A stretch of 64,000 nt of DNA from Suillus spraguei (taxonomy: Eukaryota; Basidiomycota; Agaricomycetes; Boletales; Suillaceae): the NCBI GenBank assembly GCA_016800925.1, contig JABCPU010000217.1, positions 1-64,000 on the forward strand, read 5' to 3'. Position 1 is the stretch's first letter. Each line of letters begins with the position of its first letter. Positions 1-10,478 of this stretch are shown here, one piece after another. The notes beneath the pieces were generated by a model. It was not told where the DNA came from, did no database searches, and saw only the letters and a program-made list of their open reading frames with translations. The position numbers and the translations under genes are program-made.

Positions 1-2260
1 AAAATTTACATCTTAGACATCTTTGCAAGTTTCAAGTTTCAAGTTGTAAGTTTCGGAGTTCGGGGGTTGTGTTCCAGCACTCGGCACTTGTTACACTGCC
101 AGGAATTCGGGATTTGGGTCCCGGGTCTTGGTACTTGACACTCAGTGAACTGTGTAAGGAAATAGAAAATTTTACATGATACAGATTTTTGCAAGTTTCA
201 AGTTTGAAGTTTTGGGGTTCGAGGTCTGGCACTCGGCACTTGTTACACTGCCAGGAATTCGGGATTCGGGTCCCGGGTCTTGGTACTTGACACTCGGTGA
301 ACTGTATGAGGAAATAGAAAATGTACATCTTAGACATCTTTGCAAGTTTCAAGTTTCAAGTTGTAAGTTTCGGAGTTTGGGGGTTGTGTTCCAGCACTCG
401 GCACTTGTTACACTGCCAGGAATTCGGGATTTGGGTCCAGGTCTTGGTACTTGACACTCAGTGAACTGTGTAAGGAAATAGCAATTTTACATGATACAGA
501 TTTTTTGCAAGTTTCAATTTTGAAGTTTGAAGTGTGAAGTTTCGGGGTTCGGGGGTCGGGTTCCGGCACTCGGCACTTGTTACACTGCCAGGAATTTGGG
601 AATCGGGTCCCGGGTCTTGGTACTTGACACTCGGTGAACTGTGCAAGGAAATAGAAAATTTACATGATACAGATTTTTGCAAGTTTCAATTTTGAAGTTT
701 GAAGTTTGAAGTTTGAAGTTTGAAGTTTCGGAGTTCGGGGGTCAGGTTCTGGCACTTGGCACTTGTTACACTGCCAGGAATTTGGGATTTGGTCCTGGGT
801 CTTGGTACTTGACACTTGGTGAACTGTGCAAGGAAATAGAAAATTTAAATGATACAGATTTTTTGCAAGTTTCAATTTTGATTTTGAAGTTTGAAGTGTG
901 AAGTTTCGGGGTTCGGGGGTCAGGTTCCGGCACTCGGCACTTGTTACACTGCCAGGAATTCGGGATTCGTGTCCCGGGTCTTGGTACTTGACACTTGGTG
1001 AACTGTGTAAGGAAATAGAAATTTTACATGATACAGATTTTTGCAAGTTTCAATTTTGAAGTTTGAAGTGTGAAGTTTTGGGGTTCGGGGGTCAAGTTCC
1101 GGCACTCGGCACTTGTTACACTGCCAGGAATTCGGGAATCAGGTCCCGGGTCTTGGTACTTGACACTCGGTGAACTGTGCAAGGAAATAGAAAATTTACA
1201 TGATACAGATTTTTGCAAGTTTCAATTTTGAAGTTTGAAGTTTGAAGTTTCGGAGTTCGGAGGTCGGGTTCCGGCACTCAGCACTTGTTACACTGCCAGG
1301 AATTCGGGATTCGGGTCCCGGGTCTTGGTACTTGACAGTCGGTGAACTGTGGAAGGAAATAGAAAATTTACATGATACAGCTTTTTGCAAGTTTCAATTT
1401 TGAAGTTTGAAGTTTGAAGTTTCGGAGTTCGGGGGTCGGGTTCCAGCACTCGGCACTTGTTACACTGCCAGGAATTCGGGATTGGGGTCCCAGGTCTTGG
1501 TACTTGACACTCAGTGAACTGTGTAAGGAAATAGAAATTTTACATGATACAGATTTTTGCAAGTTTCAATTTTGAAGTTTGAAGTGTGAAGTTTCGGGGT
1601 TCGGGGTCAGGTTCCAGCACTTGGCACTTGTTACACTGCCAGGAATTCGGGATTCGGGTCCCGGGTCTTGGTACTTGACACTTGGTGAACTTGCAAGGAA
1701 ATAGAAAATTTACATGATACAGATTTTTGCAAGTTTCAATTTTGAAGTTTGAAGTGTGAAGTTTCGGGATTCGGGGGTCAAGTTCCGGCACTTGGCACTT
1801 GTTACACTGCCAGGAATTCGGGATTCGGGTCCCGGGTCTTGGTACTTGACACTTGGTGAACTTTGCAAGGAAATAGAAATTTTACCATGATACAGATTTT
1901 TGCAAGTTTCAATTTTGAAGTTTGAAGTGTGAAGTTTCGGGTTCAGGGCTCAGGTGCTGGCACTCGCACTTGTTATATAGCCAGAAATTCAGGATTTGGG
2001 TCCCGGGTCTTGGTACTTGACACTCGGTGAACTGTGTAAGGAAATAGACATTTTACATGATACACATTTTTGTGAGTTCCAAGTTCCAAGTTTTAAGTTT
2101 CGAGGTTCTGGGTTCGGGTTCCGGCACTTGGCACTTATTACATTGCCAAGGATTCATGATTTGGGTCCTGGGTCTTGGTACTTCACACTCGGTGAACTGT
2201 GTGAGGAAATAGGCATTTTACATGATATACATTTTTGCAAGTTTCAAGTTTTGAGTTTTG
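1..2260. repeat. ~172-bp tandem minisatellite, about 13 copies
   Basis: The segment is a head-to-tail array whose unit carries a TACATGATACAGATTT block, a run of GAAGTTT/GAAGTGT direct repeats, a GGCACTTGTTACACTGCCAGG block and a GGTACTTGACACTCGGTGAAC block. The TACATGATACAGAT block recurs near 173, 490, 662, 849, 1025, 1197, 1369, 1541, 1713, 1885, 2057 and 2221, so the usual spacing is about 172 bp. Some early units are shorter and use TACATCTTAGACATC instead. Units diverge most at the right edge and fade out by about 2400. The array starts before the window. The ~64-aa open frames seen once per unit on the minus strand arise from the repeat and are not genes. Confidence 0.95.
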
Positions 2261-3119
2261 AGTTTTCAGCTTTTTATTGCCTCACATTTTTCTGAGTCCC
2301 AAGTGCCAAATCCTGAGTGCCGAACCCCAGTAGTCCACAATTTCGGGGTTCAGCACTTGGGATTCAGCACTCAGGACTCAGACAAATGTCAGGCAATCAA
2401 AAGATTTGATTCACACATTTTTGGTAGATATCTTTTTTGTCTCAAATCTGTTACGGCCATGCAAAACCGGAGGCTACTCAGATGTTCCAGCTTTGCATGG
2501 GGTCTCACTGGAGTGTCATAACTAAATCATAAGGGCTTGGCCTCAGCTCGTGCGCTGTGCCCCTTATACAAGTATGTGCCCCTAATTTTGCATGAAGTCT
2601 GAGGGGGAGTTCCAGTGAAGTCCAGAGGGGAACTCCGGAGGAACTCTAGGGCTAGACTGCTCAATAGTGCGCCGACAGACTACTGGAGGATCATGGCAAC
2701 CACGCAGGAACTATTTCCGGAGGACAGGAAATACAGGTAAGACTACTGGGTTAAGTCCCAAGTAGAATGGAATGGAGGATGGACTGCCAGACAAAGTCCA
2801 GGGCAAGATAGGAGGGAAGCTCCAGGGGGAAAGATGATCCACAGGATGTCAAGGGTGGGGTAGGACAGGTCCGGAGGTCCGGAGATAGGAGGTCCGGAGA
2901 TAGGAGGTCTGGAAAGGGAGGAGTGGAGGAGTGTAGGAGTGGAGGACCAGAGAAGTGAAGCTCCATGGATCCAAGGGGAAGTATTTAGGACATTGATGAG
3001 GATCAGAAGTCTCAGATGTCAGAGGAGGGAAAGTCCGGACATAGTGGTGGGTGAGCTGTGCTCAGGGTGGGCTAGGATATGCATAGGGTTAGCAAGCTAG
3101 CTGCAGAGGTCTGAAGGTC
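2261..3119. other. Non-coding stretch after the minisatellite
   Basis: I see no gene here. To about 2400 the sequence is decayed minisatellite (TGAGTGCC, CAGCACTTGGG motifs). Around 2870-2915 there is a short purine-rich tandem repeat built on AGGTCCGGAGATAGG, about three copies. Open frames are short and have no recognisable motif. Confidence 0.5.
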
Positions 3120-3620
3120 CAGTCAGATGATATACAACTACCTCAGCTCCACCATGTCTACAATTATCATACACATGGGCCCACCCGTCTATATTTTATA
3201 CCACACTCGGCTCACCCGTCTGATATAATATACTGTACAACACCCTCGGCCCACCCGTCTAATACAATATTTTATATAACACTCTCGGCCCAACCGTCTA
3301 ATATGTGTCTGGGCCCACCCGTGTATGTGATAACAAGTACCCTTCACATACCTGTCTACCTGATACACATCTACCTTGTACACCCATCTACATAATATCT
3401 AACTACCTCGGCCCATCCGTCTACCGGATATTCATTACATCGGCCCACTCATCTACTCTACATATTCCTTGCATGGGCCCACCCGCCGTCATCGGGAAAA
3501 TATTCCTCCCGGCCCATCTGTCATCAACGAGGATATTTCTACCATGGGCCCATGGTCCGCTGGCCCGTATCATACGGGATATTATGCATGTCCGCTCACT
3601 CGTATAATACGGAGATAGTT
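3120..3620. repeat. Degenerate ~40-nt repeat field (GGCCCACCCGTCTA motif)
   Basis: A motif close to CTCGGCCCACCCGTCTAATA followed by an AT-rich spacer recurs at roughly 35-45-nt spacing from about 3170 to 3330. More diverged forms (GGCCCATCCGTCTAC, GGCCCACTCATCTAC, GGGCCCACCCGCC, CGGCCCATCTGTC) continue to about 3530. Copies drift in spacing and sequence, so this is an old repeat. It reads through the 3' part of the minus-strand open frame at 3421-3870. Confidence 0.7.
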
Positions 3621-3870
3621 CACTGTAATATGTGATCATCATGGGTTGATACCTCCTGAGAACTTCTTTCTGCCCAGGCTTCTGCCTTGTCTCCTCCTCA
3701 ATTTCTTCATGTATTTGCTGCAGAATATTGGCCTTCTGCTCCTCTTCAATGACTCGGTGTGCCATCCATTTCTTTTGCAGCTTCATTGGCAGTTTGGCAT
3801 TGGCCTTGTGTTTCTTGTGATTGTGGAACCACTGCCTGTATTTCTGTCCATGGTGACTGTAATACAGCAT
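3421..3870 (-). other. Possible transposon-linked open frame, partly made of repeat
   Basis: This is a 149-codon open frame. Only the first ~90 residues look protein-like: a basic YRQWFHNH segment, a KLPMKLQKKW stretch and a charged, glutamate-rich probable coiled coil (IHEEIEEETRQK). The C-terminal part is translated from the GGCCCACC repeat field and is probably not real coding sequence. WFHNH-type segments occur in unannotated ORFs near agaricomycete DNA transposons, and a KDZ-type relic lies 0.7 kb away, so a transposon origin is likely. No domain can be assigned. Confidence 0.3.
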
Positions 3871-4513
3871 GACTCAACGTCAAAGCCAAACACTTACCTC
3901 TTTTTGTTGCTTCAAGAGCTCTTTGTCTATCTTTGGAGCCAAGAGTTTGGCCTCTCTGGCAGCTGCTTTGAAGATCTGCCGTCGCTCAGTCCCACTTGCT
4001 TCTCCCAGTCCTCAACATGGGACTGCAGAGCAGTGGTCTCTCAGTCATTTAACCAAGGCTGATCCCCTGTATTTATTTTTGTCCAAGCCATGTCATGGTA
4101 GGTAGCTCCGAGTAAAGGACCTGCAGATGTGAGTGCAGTAGAGCATTGATGTGGTTGAATGGAACAAAGGGTCATGTGAGGATGATTCATATGAGTGACA
4201 TACCCATCTCATACGTGCACGTAAGGGCTTGGTTGTGCCAAATAGCGTGAGCCCCATTGCTATGAGACTCATCAAGTGGTGTAGATCCATGGGTGGGTGT
4301 GTCGAGCGAAATCAGAGGTCCTGAAGTGCTCTTGATGCATCATATATACAATCACTATTAACCATTGTCATTGCACCATGAATATCCCTGCTGATGATTT
4401 GCACAAGATGAAAGCGACTATTACATGTGATGCATTGCATTTGGCAGTCACATGTAAGCACCAAACTGTCCCAAAGTGTAAGCATCCCATTCTAACAAAA
4501 CACATCCAGACAA

Positions 4514-5940
4514 TTGCAGCACTGCTTCGGTCCATGGTCAAGTCAAAGCCAAAGGCCTGGAGTCCTCCAAAGACATCCTCTTTGGTTCAATGGAAGGACA
4601 AAAGAACATCTAGAGGAGATACAGGACAATTTGTCAAAGCTTGACATTACAACAGAACAACATCGGTTCATTCATCCCCCAGAAAATCGCCTACCAAGCA
4701 GGGATCCAACAGAGTACATCATGCGGAGGGCAACTATGAACATGATGACCTGGGTGAATGCAACTTGGAGCCTTTTCGGCTTCGCAAGTCCATGGCAAGC
4801 GCACCATTCACTTACCTTGTCCCGTTTACTGACACCAAATACCAAGAGTCAAAATGACTATCTGCGCGAGTGGCAGTACAAGACCGAGGACTACTTGGAC
4901 TTGCTCCTTCAGCAAGAGGGTCCACCTTCAAACAGGACATGCTCGGTCTGTCCAAAAGACAGAGTCTACAGATGTCATGGCTGCATGGGTGAACCACTCT
5001 TCTGCACTCATTGCTGTCAGATGGCTCACAGCCACATGCCTTTTCATCGGATAAGTCAATGGACTGGGGGATTCTTCGAGGACACTTCCTTGACAAAGAT
5101 CAGGTTGAAAGTCCACCTCGGCCATGCTGGCGAGCCTTGCCCCAGACTCACCGATGAGTGGTATGATGTTACAATCGTACGTGCCCCTATTCATTCTCTC
5201 TTTGCTTCTTTACTTGTATATCATGTCACATGACTCTGACCCATATGCTCAACGCATCTGTACTATAGCTGCCTTCCTTATTTGGATACGCACTTACTTT
5301 CTCACGTCTCTCTTGGTCCGTGCGCACATATTGGTCTATTTAAGCATGTTGTACTTGTAGTAGATTCTTTACTTTAATCTTACTGGGTTTTACCTGGAAT
5401 CTCCTTCGCTTAGGTCTCCAACCTAAGTCGTCTTGAATCGTCTCTAAGTCTAAGCACCCCTTAGCCTTAGTCTCTATTCTCGTAAGAACCTCTTAGACTT
5501 GTCTTTGAGGCCGAACCCTTGATCGTACTCAGAACGCGTTCCTTGTACTTTCACCTTGTCCTTATCTGGACATTGTAGAACTTCCCAGCAGACCGTCTGT
5601 GTCTTTTCACTGTTGCTGGTGATACCACCCCAGTTCGTAACATATGACACAGATGATGAAGGAGACCATTTGACCGAAGGCCCTTGGATACCCTTAGTTA
5701 ATGATCCTCGGATGACCACGGTGGTGGATACATCCAGGCTCCACTCCCTGATGATCAGATTCTGTCAGTGCACTGACACACTGAGCCCTGACATGCAACT
5801 ATTTGAAACCGGCTTCTTCCTTGTGTCTTTCACTTTGCCAAAGACAGCATTTACATTTGCAGTGTTAGATGACTTCCTGCTGGACAACCTGGAATGCGGG
5901 ACTTCGGCAATGAACTACTACAGTAAATTGAGGTGAATTA
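4514..5940 (+). pseudogene. CxC2-like cysteine-cluster protein of a KDZ transposon, split by a solo LTR
   Basis: The frame from about 4514 to 5166 ends in a cysteine cluster: CSVC, then RCHGC, then FCTHCC, followed by HMPFHRISQW and GGFFEDTSL, LGHAGEPCPRL. This is the layout of the CxC2-like cysteine cluster found with KDZ transposases in basidiomycetes. The frame breaks at 5167 inside codons for EWYD. It resumes after the inserted LTR at 5643 as TDDEGDHLTEG and runs through FCQCTDTLSPDMQLF and LPKTAFTFAVLDDFL, which match the rest of the CxC2 domain. The target duplication TATGA flanks the insert, so the pre-insertion frame was continuous. The N-terminus is unclear: a second overlapping frame starts at 4378. 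It probably helped KDZ transposition; it is dead now. Confidence 0.8.
5167..5642. mobile_element. Solo LTR (family 1, copy 1), target duplication TATGA
   Basis: The 476-bp segment begins TGTTACAATCGTACG and ends CAGTTCGTAACA, so it has the 5'-TG...CA-3' ends and short inverted ends (TGTTAC/GTAACA) of a retrotransposon LTR. It is bordered by identical 5-bp sequences, TATGA at 5162-5166 and TATGA at 5643-5647. No internal gag-pol region is attached. Solo LTRs form when the two LTRs of one element recombine and lose the interior. A second, similar copy lies at 9073-9544 with a different target duplication, so the two are separate insertions and not the two ends of one element. Confidence 0.93.
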
Positions 5941-5992
5941 CCTCCAGTGTATTCCCTCATCTGGTTCCAGTGAGTGATGTTCATTTCCTCCA

Positions 5993-6277
5993 TTGCATCG
6001 CTCACAATGGCCAAAAGGACCAGTACAAAGAATTGATGAGGTTGGCAGGCAGTGGAGACAAGTAAAGCAGCTCAAATGGCATGGGTTTGGCCATGAGAAG
6101 CGAAAACCAAAGGCAGGGGAGCTCGCACTCTTCTGTCCTGCATGTCCTCAGCCCAGTGTAAACCTCAATTTATCAGACAGAAATGAAACCGACCCTGCAT
6201 GGCTGTATTCCAGATCATTGGTCATGGATGGCAATTTCAAGGCCGAGCATTGTATCCAGCCAATCCAACCGATGTAA
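5993..6277 (+). pseudogene. KDZ transposase N-terminal fragment
   Basis: The frame reads through KWHGFGHEKRKPKAGELAL, then FCPACPQPSVNL and a SLVMDGNFKAEH block. This CPACPQP...W.Y.R..VMDGNFKAEH pattern is the start of the catalytic region of KDZ transposases, which act as Rag1-like DDE enzymes. It follows the CxC2 segment by about 50 bp and in the same direction, so both belong to one former element. Nothing after the NFKAEH block is recognisable, including the later acidic residues, so the enzyme is truncated. Confidence 0.8.
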
Positions 6278-8451
6278 AGATACAACCTAACCTGGGCTGT
6301 AGATAAACTACCTCCAAAGTTAGTATGTGAGTCTTGCACTCCGTCTAATCTGCTTCACTTGTGAGAACAAGAGTGTTCGACCCTAAAGGGGGATGCCTAT
6401 TAGTATGGTCAAGTTCGAGTCAAACTTATGTGAGAAAGAAGCATCGTGGTCGGTGGTAAGTTGCCACGGTCAGCGATGATACCGCCAGAACTAGCGTCGT
6501 GTGTAGCAGTGCTTCTGTGGTCAAGATAAGGTCAGTAACAGTTGCGTCGAGCGAGCAATGTCGAGCGGTGGTCTCAGCGGTAGCGGTAAGGTTGCGAGCG
6601 GTGCAAGGAAACAGTAAAAAAGTCCACGGTACTTTCAGCAGTAAAGTAGCGGTGCATGAGAAGTTCAGTCAAAGTAACAGTCAAAAGTCCAGTGGTATGC
6701 CAGCGATAATGGAGAACGAGCATGATGTATTAATGAGCGATAAGGAACTTTAAAGACTAAGTCCACTACTGGGTTGATCCAGAGCTAGACAACAATCCTG
6801 ACCTATAGTACGTGCAATGGTGTAAAATCAGGTACTGTATCGTGCAGGGTATGCGGTGCTTATATCCTAAATCATATGTACTTGGAATACTCTAGGCGAG
6901 ATCAGTAGCGCTGGAGTGTAGTAACCGCCGTAAGTAAAACATAGCGCGAGGCACTGCAGCACGAGGCAACATGTAATAAGGCTTGCTGTGGAATCAGTGA
7001 TAATGAACAGAAAACAAATGACGCACCAAATGGAGCTATGTGGACGTGGCAAGGACATGGAAGGACATCGGTACGTGGAACGTGGTGCAGTAGTTGGTAT
7101 GGTGTGCGGTAAGCGTGGGATGCCGCCAGTAATGCTAAAGGGGTAAGACGGCCATGGACAAGTGGTAACTCCTGTAGACGTGAGAAGAGTGTCAAAATAT
7201 GGGGTTTTAAGCCCAGCACCAATATGTTCGTTACAGCAGTAGGACTAATGATTGAGGGGTAAGTGTCAGCGGAATGGTAGCGTGGGCGTGGATAATGGTG
7301 TGATGGTGGATAGTGGGTGGCGTTGGCGGTACTGTAGCGATGCGCTGTCGAGGTGAAGGAGGAGCAAGAGTTTCCTCATTTGGCGAAGGGTAGAGGTCAC
7401 GGACTGATGTCAAGGGTGATCCCTTGGGAGGTGAGTCAATGGTAATGAACGGTATCTGCGATTCTTCTGGTTCGAAAGCTCCCGGTAGTTGTTTGCCTTT
7501 TGGCATTTCCCCTTGTCGCTAGATGATTTGTCAGCGATAAGTTCTTGAAACATGGTGGCTTTGTCTGCGCTAGATCGGCGGCTAGACACTAAGATCTCCA
7601 TGTCATTGTTAATCTTTGGCGTGAAGAAATCTTCTTTGGCTAGGCAAATAGACCTGAGACTGTGAGTCTCGTTGTCTCGAAGTGTGTGGGTAGTGCGTTC
7701 CAGATTTAGTGCTTCTATGGTCCCCTCGTGGTGGGCTCCAATTGAAACGAAGAACTAGTGCTGGCCTAAGTATAAGCGCAGCGTTAATCCTACTGAAGGC
7801 GCGAGTGAGATGTTCGACCCAAGAGGACTGTAAATAGAAGCAATTCCTTCAAAGTTAATGCGAAGGAAACAACAAAGTACTAATATGGCAATGAGAATTC
7901 CGACTTCTGAGGTTAGCGGCGGTAGCGGTATATCGGTGGTACTAGCGCAGTGCCAGCAGTACATGCGCAGTAAGGATAGCTGCAACGGTTAGCTAGCGAG
8001 AGCAAGAACAAAGTTACTTGGGTGAGATGAAAATGTTATTACTACCGGCGGTGCGGTAGCGGTAGCGGCAACTCCATATGAGCGGGAATGCAGGTGAGAG
8101 AGAAAACGACCCAGCGAGATCACTGGCCGTGGTCTGGTTACAAGTAGTGAAGTCGAAAGTTGCGCGGTACTTCAAGCAGTAAAGTTACCAGCGGTTAAAT
8201 CAATGAGCGAAGTTCGAACGGAGAAAAGTTCAAAGGCAAATAGATTGTGACTAGCGAGCGTTTCAGATACTAAGTCCTAGTGAAGGGATGTAACAGGAAG
8301 TAAAAGTAACGGTATGTATGTTCAGTCCTTTTTAACATATGCGAGCGCGTAAGAGATAGCTATGTGAGTCCGGTAGCAAGAAAGAAAATAAACAAGGTAC
8401 TTAATAAAGAGGCGCACAGTGTGCAGTGGCCCCTTGAGATGTAAGGTAAAT
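6278..8451. other. Decayed transposon-like sequence, no intact gene
   Basis: The stretch is rich in GCGGTAGCGG-type trinucleotide-like runs (for example 8041-8070) and has no long open frame. A minus-strand pair of overlapping frames (7410-7601 and 7231-7506) gives a proline/serine-rich peptide (FITIDSPPKGSP, PPSPRQRIATVPPTPPT) that may be a broken gag-like or low-complexity segment. A purine tract, CTAAAGGGGG near 6383, resembles a polypurine tract, but no LTR edge could be confirmed. Sequence of the same character continues after the LTR at 8452-8904, to 9072. I infer an old retroelement without proof of family. Confidence 0.4.
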
Positions 8452-8904
8452 TGTCACGAATTCCAAATACAAATCATTACTCTTTTCTCAATTTCCCTAA
8501 AGCATCTAAACCCAGCGCTAAGACAAACCCAAATCCTATCGAAATTCCCATATCCGCTTCTATAACCAAACTTCCTGATGAAGAGGAAGAGATCTTTTAT
8601 GATGCTATCGGATAAGATAAGATAAGATAGTATCACGTGATCTTAGAACCTTCTAGAATATGATGTCATAACAATGTCACAACTATCACATCGTACGATT
8701 CTATTTCTATTTTATGATTGGCTAGTAGTTTCAAACTCAGTTTATATCTCAGTTTCAATATGTGTATATAGTTAGCTAGTTTCGCTGTAGTAGTTCTTTA
8801 GTTCAAACCTCTTGTATCTACAACTGTAGCAATCCAAGACGTCCTTGCTCCTCTTTCTCTTTGTGATAACCTTAGTTTGGTTAATTTGTTTGTGGGTTGT
8901 GACA
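8452..8904. mobile_element. Solo LTR (family 2), target duplication TAAAT
   Basis: The 453-bp segment starts TGTCACGAATTCC and ends GGGTTGTGACA, giving TGTCAC/GTGACA inverted ends. Identical 5-bp flanks TAAAT lie at 8447-8451 and 8905-8909. The interior has typical LTR content (a TATATCTCAG/TATATAG promoter-like stretch and pyrimidine-rich 3' third). It shares no clear sequence with the LTRs at 5167 and 9073, so it is another family. It interrupts an older repeat that continues on both sides. Confidence 0.9.
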
Positions 8905-9072
8905 TAAATCCTGCCATAGGTTTAGTAACAGCGGAAGCGAGGTAACTACACACCAATGGATTCTAGACAGAATAGGACAGGACATGAGGGCAGCGGCGCG
9001 AGGATCCAGTAAGGGTTCACGGGAGAAGAATGGTTGCCTTAGCGAGCAAAAAGGCTATTTCGTCACTATAAG

Positions 9073-9544
9073 TGTTACAATCATACGTGCCCCTATTCAT
9101 TTCTCTTTGTCCCTACTTGTATATTACATAATGTGCCTCTGACTCATATGCTCAATGCATCTGTACTATAGTTGCCTTCCTTCTTTGGATACGCACTTAT
9201 GTTCCCATGTCTCTCTTGGTCCGTGCACACATATTGACCTATTTAAGCACGTAGTATTACACTTGTATACTTTACTTTAATCTTACTGGGTTCTACCTGG
9301 AACTTCCTTCGCTTAGGTCTCCAACCTAAGTCATCTTGAATCGTCTCTAAGTCTAAGCACTCCTTAGTCTTAGTCTCTGTTCTCATAGAACCTCTTAGAC
9401 TTGTCTTTGAGGCCGAACCCTTGATCGTACTCGGAACGCGTTCCTTGTACTTTCACCTTGTCCTCTTCTGGACATTGTAGAACTTCCCAGCAGACCGTCT
9501 GTGTCTTTTCACTGTCGCTGGTGACGCCACCCCAGTTCGTAACA
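9073..9544. mobile_element. Solo LTR (family 1, copy 2), target duplication ATAAG
   Basis: The segment matches the LTR at 5167-5642 along its whole length with scattered substitutions and small indels, starting TGTTACAATCATACG and ending CCAGTTCGTAACA. It is in the same orientation. Its own 5-bp flanks are ATAAG at 9068-9072 and ATAAG at 9545-9549. Internal retroelement sequence is absent, so this is a second independent insertion reduced to a solo LTR. Confidence 0.92.
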
Positions 9545-9662
9545 ATAAGGAAATCCTTCAGTTGCCGCCGCAGACGTTAACGAGACGCTTGTCGAAAACG
9601 GGGTTTTGACAATCAGCGTGACTTTTCTTGCTACAGTGCCACTCAACATGGTCAACCGCCGC

Positions 9663-9783
9663 GTCACATCAGCAAAACCCAAATGTGAGGTCCCCCTATC
9701 TCCAGTGCTGTGCAGCACAGCACAGCATTGTACATAGGGGGACTTCTCTGTATAGTACATAAGTGTTTTGCTGATGCAGTGAC
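9663..9783. repeat. Foldback (MITE-like) hairpin
   Basis: The outer arms are GTCACATCAGCAAAAC (9663-9678) and GTTTTGCTGATGCAGTGAC (9765-9783), complementary apart from a small bulge. A second nested pair is GTCCCCCTAT (9690-9699) with ATAGGGGGAC (9734-9743), around a GC-rich centre GTGCTGTGCAGCACAGCAC. The whole 121-bp stretch can fold into one hairpin. This fits a small foldback or MITE, or the end of a larger element. No target duplication could be fixed. Confidence 0.65.
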
Positions 9784-9873
9784 GATGCGAAACGCATCAC
9801 TCTGCGCCTGAAAGCTCCTTGACAAGACTCTGATAATGAAATATGCCAACTAGTTGACTTCTCACTGTCTACA

Positions 9874-10128
9874 TTGTACCGAACTCTACGACAAAAGCAT
9901 GCTACTGGTGATGTTACAAAGACACTTGCTATTGGACGTGGACGCCCTCGCAAACTCATTCATTCTGATTGTCTCTACTTGCTCCACTTGGCTCGTCACA
10001 AGCCAACCCTGTTCCTGGATGAATACAGCCATCATCTTGAAGAATATCGTGACCTGCCATTTTCTCTTGCAACCATTCATGCTTCATTCAAATGTGTTGG
10101 GCTCAACATCAAACGGGTGCAGATGTAG
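9874..10128 (+). pseudogene. Tc1/mariner-type transposase, helix-turn-helix fragment
   Basis: The frame contains GRGRPRKLIHSDCLYLLHL, then KPTLFLDEYSHHLEEYRDL and LATIHASFKCVGLNIKRVQ. The pattern GRPRKL...L...P.LFLDE....L......S..TI...L...G...K.V is the second helix-turn-helix domain of Tc1/mariner/IS630-like transposases. The frame stops right after it, and the catalytic DDE domain is missing. It differs clearly from the transposase in the two elements at 10479 and 20403. Confidence 0.75.
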
Positions 10129-10478
10129 ACTATCTTTGTGATCATTGTTGGCTTTGCATTCTTTCGATGCTTGGGGTCAAATTGCTGAAGAGGTACAAAG
10201 AGGATGCTGAATTTCATTCCCTTACCATCATTGTAAAGGCTCACCCCCCCTGTACTTCATGGTGAGCACCGAGCAGTGTCCTAGATATTGTACATACATC
10301 CATCATTGAGGGCCAAGTCCTCTGCTTTGGGGTTGTTGTTGTTCAGCATTGTCATAAATATGTAGAGACACACAAATGGTACTAGTATCAATGCGCCGAA
10401 TGCAAGTCCAACGGATCAACAAAGTTTTTTTCTTTTTTGGGAATTGTCATTATTTATGAAAATTGCTATAAATAATTA
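10129..10478. other. Intergenic sequence, nothing recognised
   Basis: No open frame of note lies here. A fragment reading HCWLCILSMLGVKLLKRYK follows the transposase relic and may belong to it or to a neighbouring transposon. The right edge is AT-rich and ends at the TA target of the next element. Confidence 0.4.

Noticed and set aside
458..1791. Series of ~64-aa minus-strand open frames, one per minisatellite unit
   Set aside because: They all translate the same 172-bp repeat, have no gene context, and change frame from unit to unit because 172 is not a multiple of three.
5167..9544. One complete LTR retrotransposon bounded by the two matching LTRs
   Set aside because: The two LTRs have different perfect target duplications (TATGA and ATAAG), and the 3.4 kb between them contains KDZ transposon sequence and another solo LTR, with no gag-pol order.
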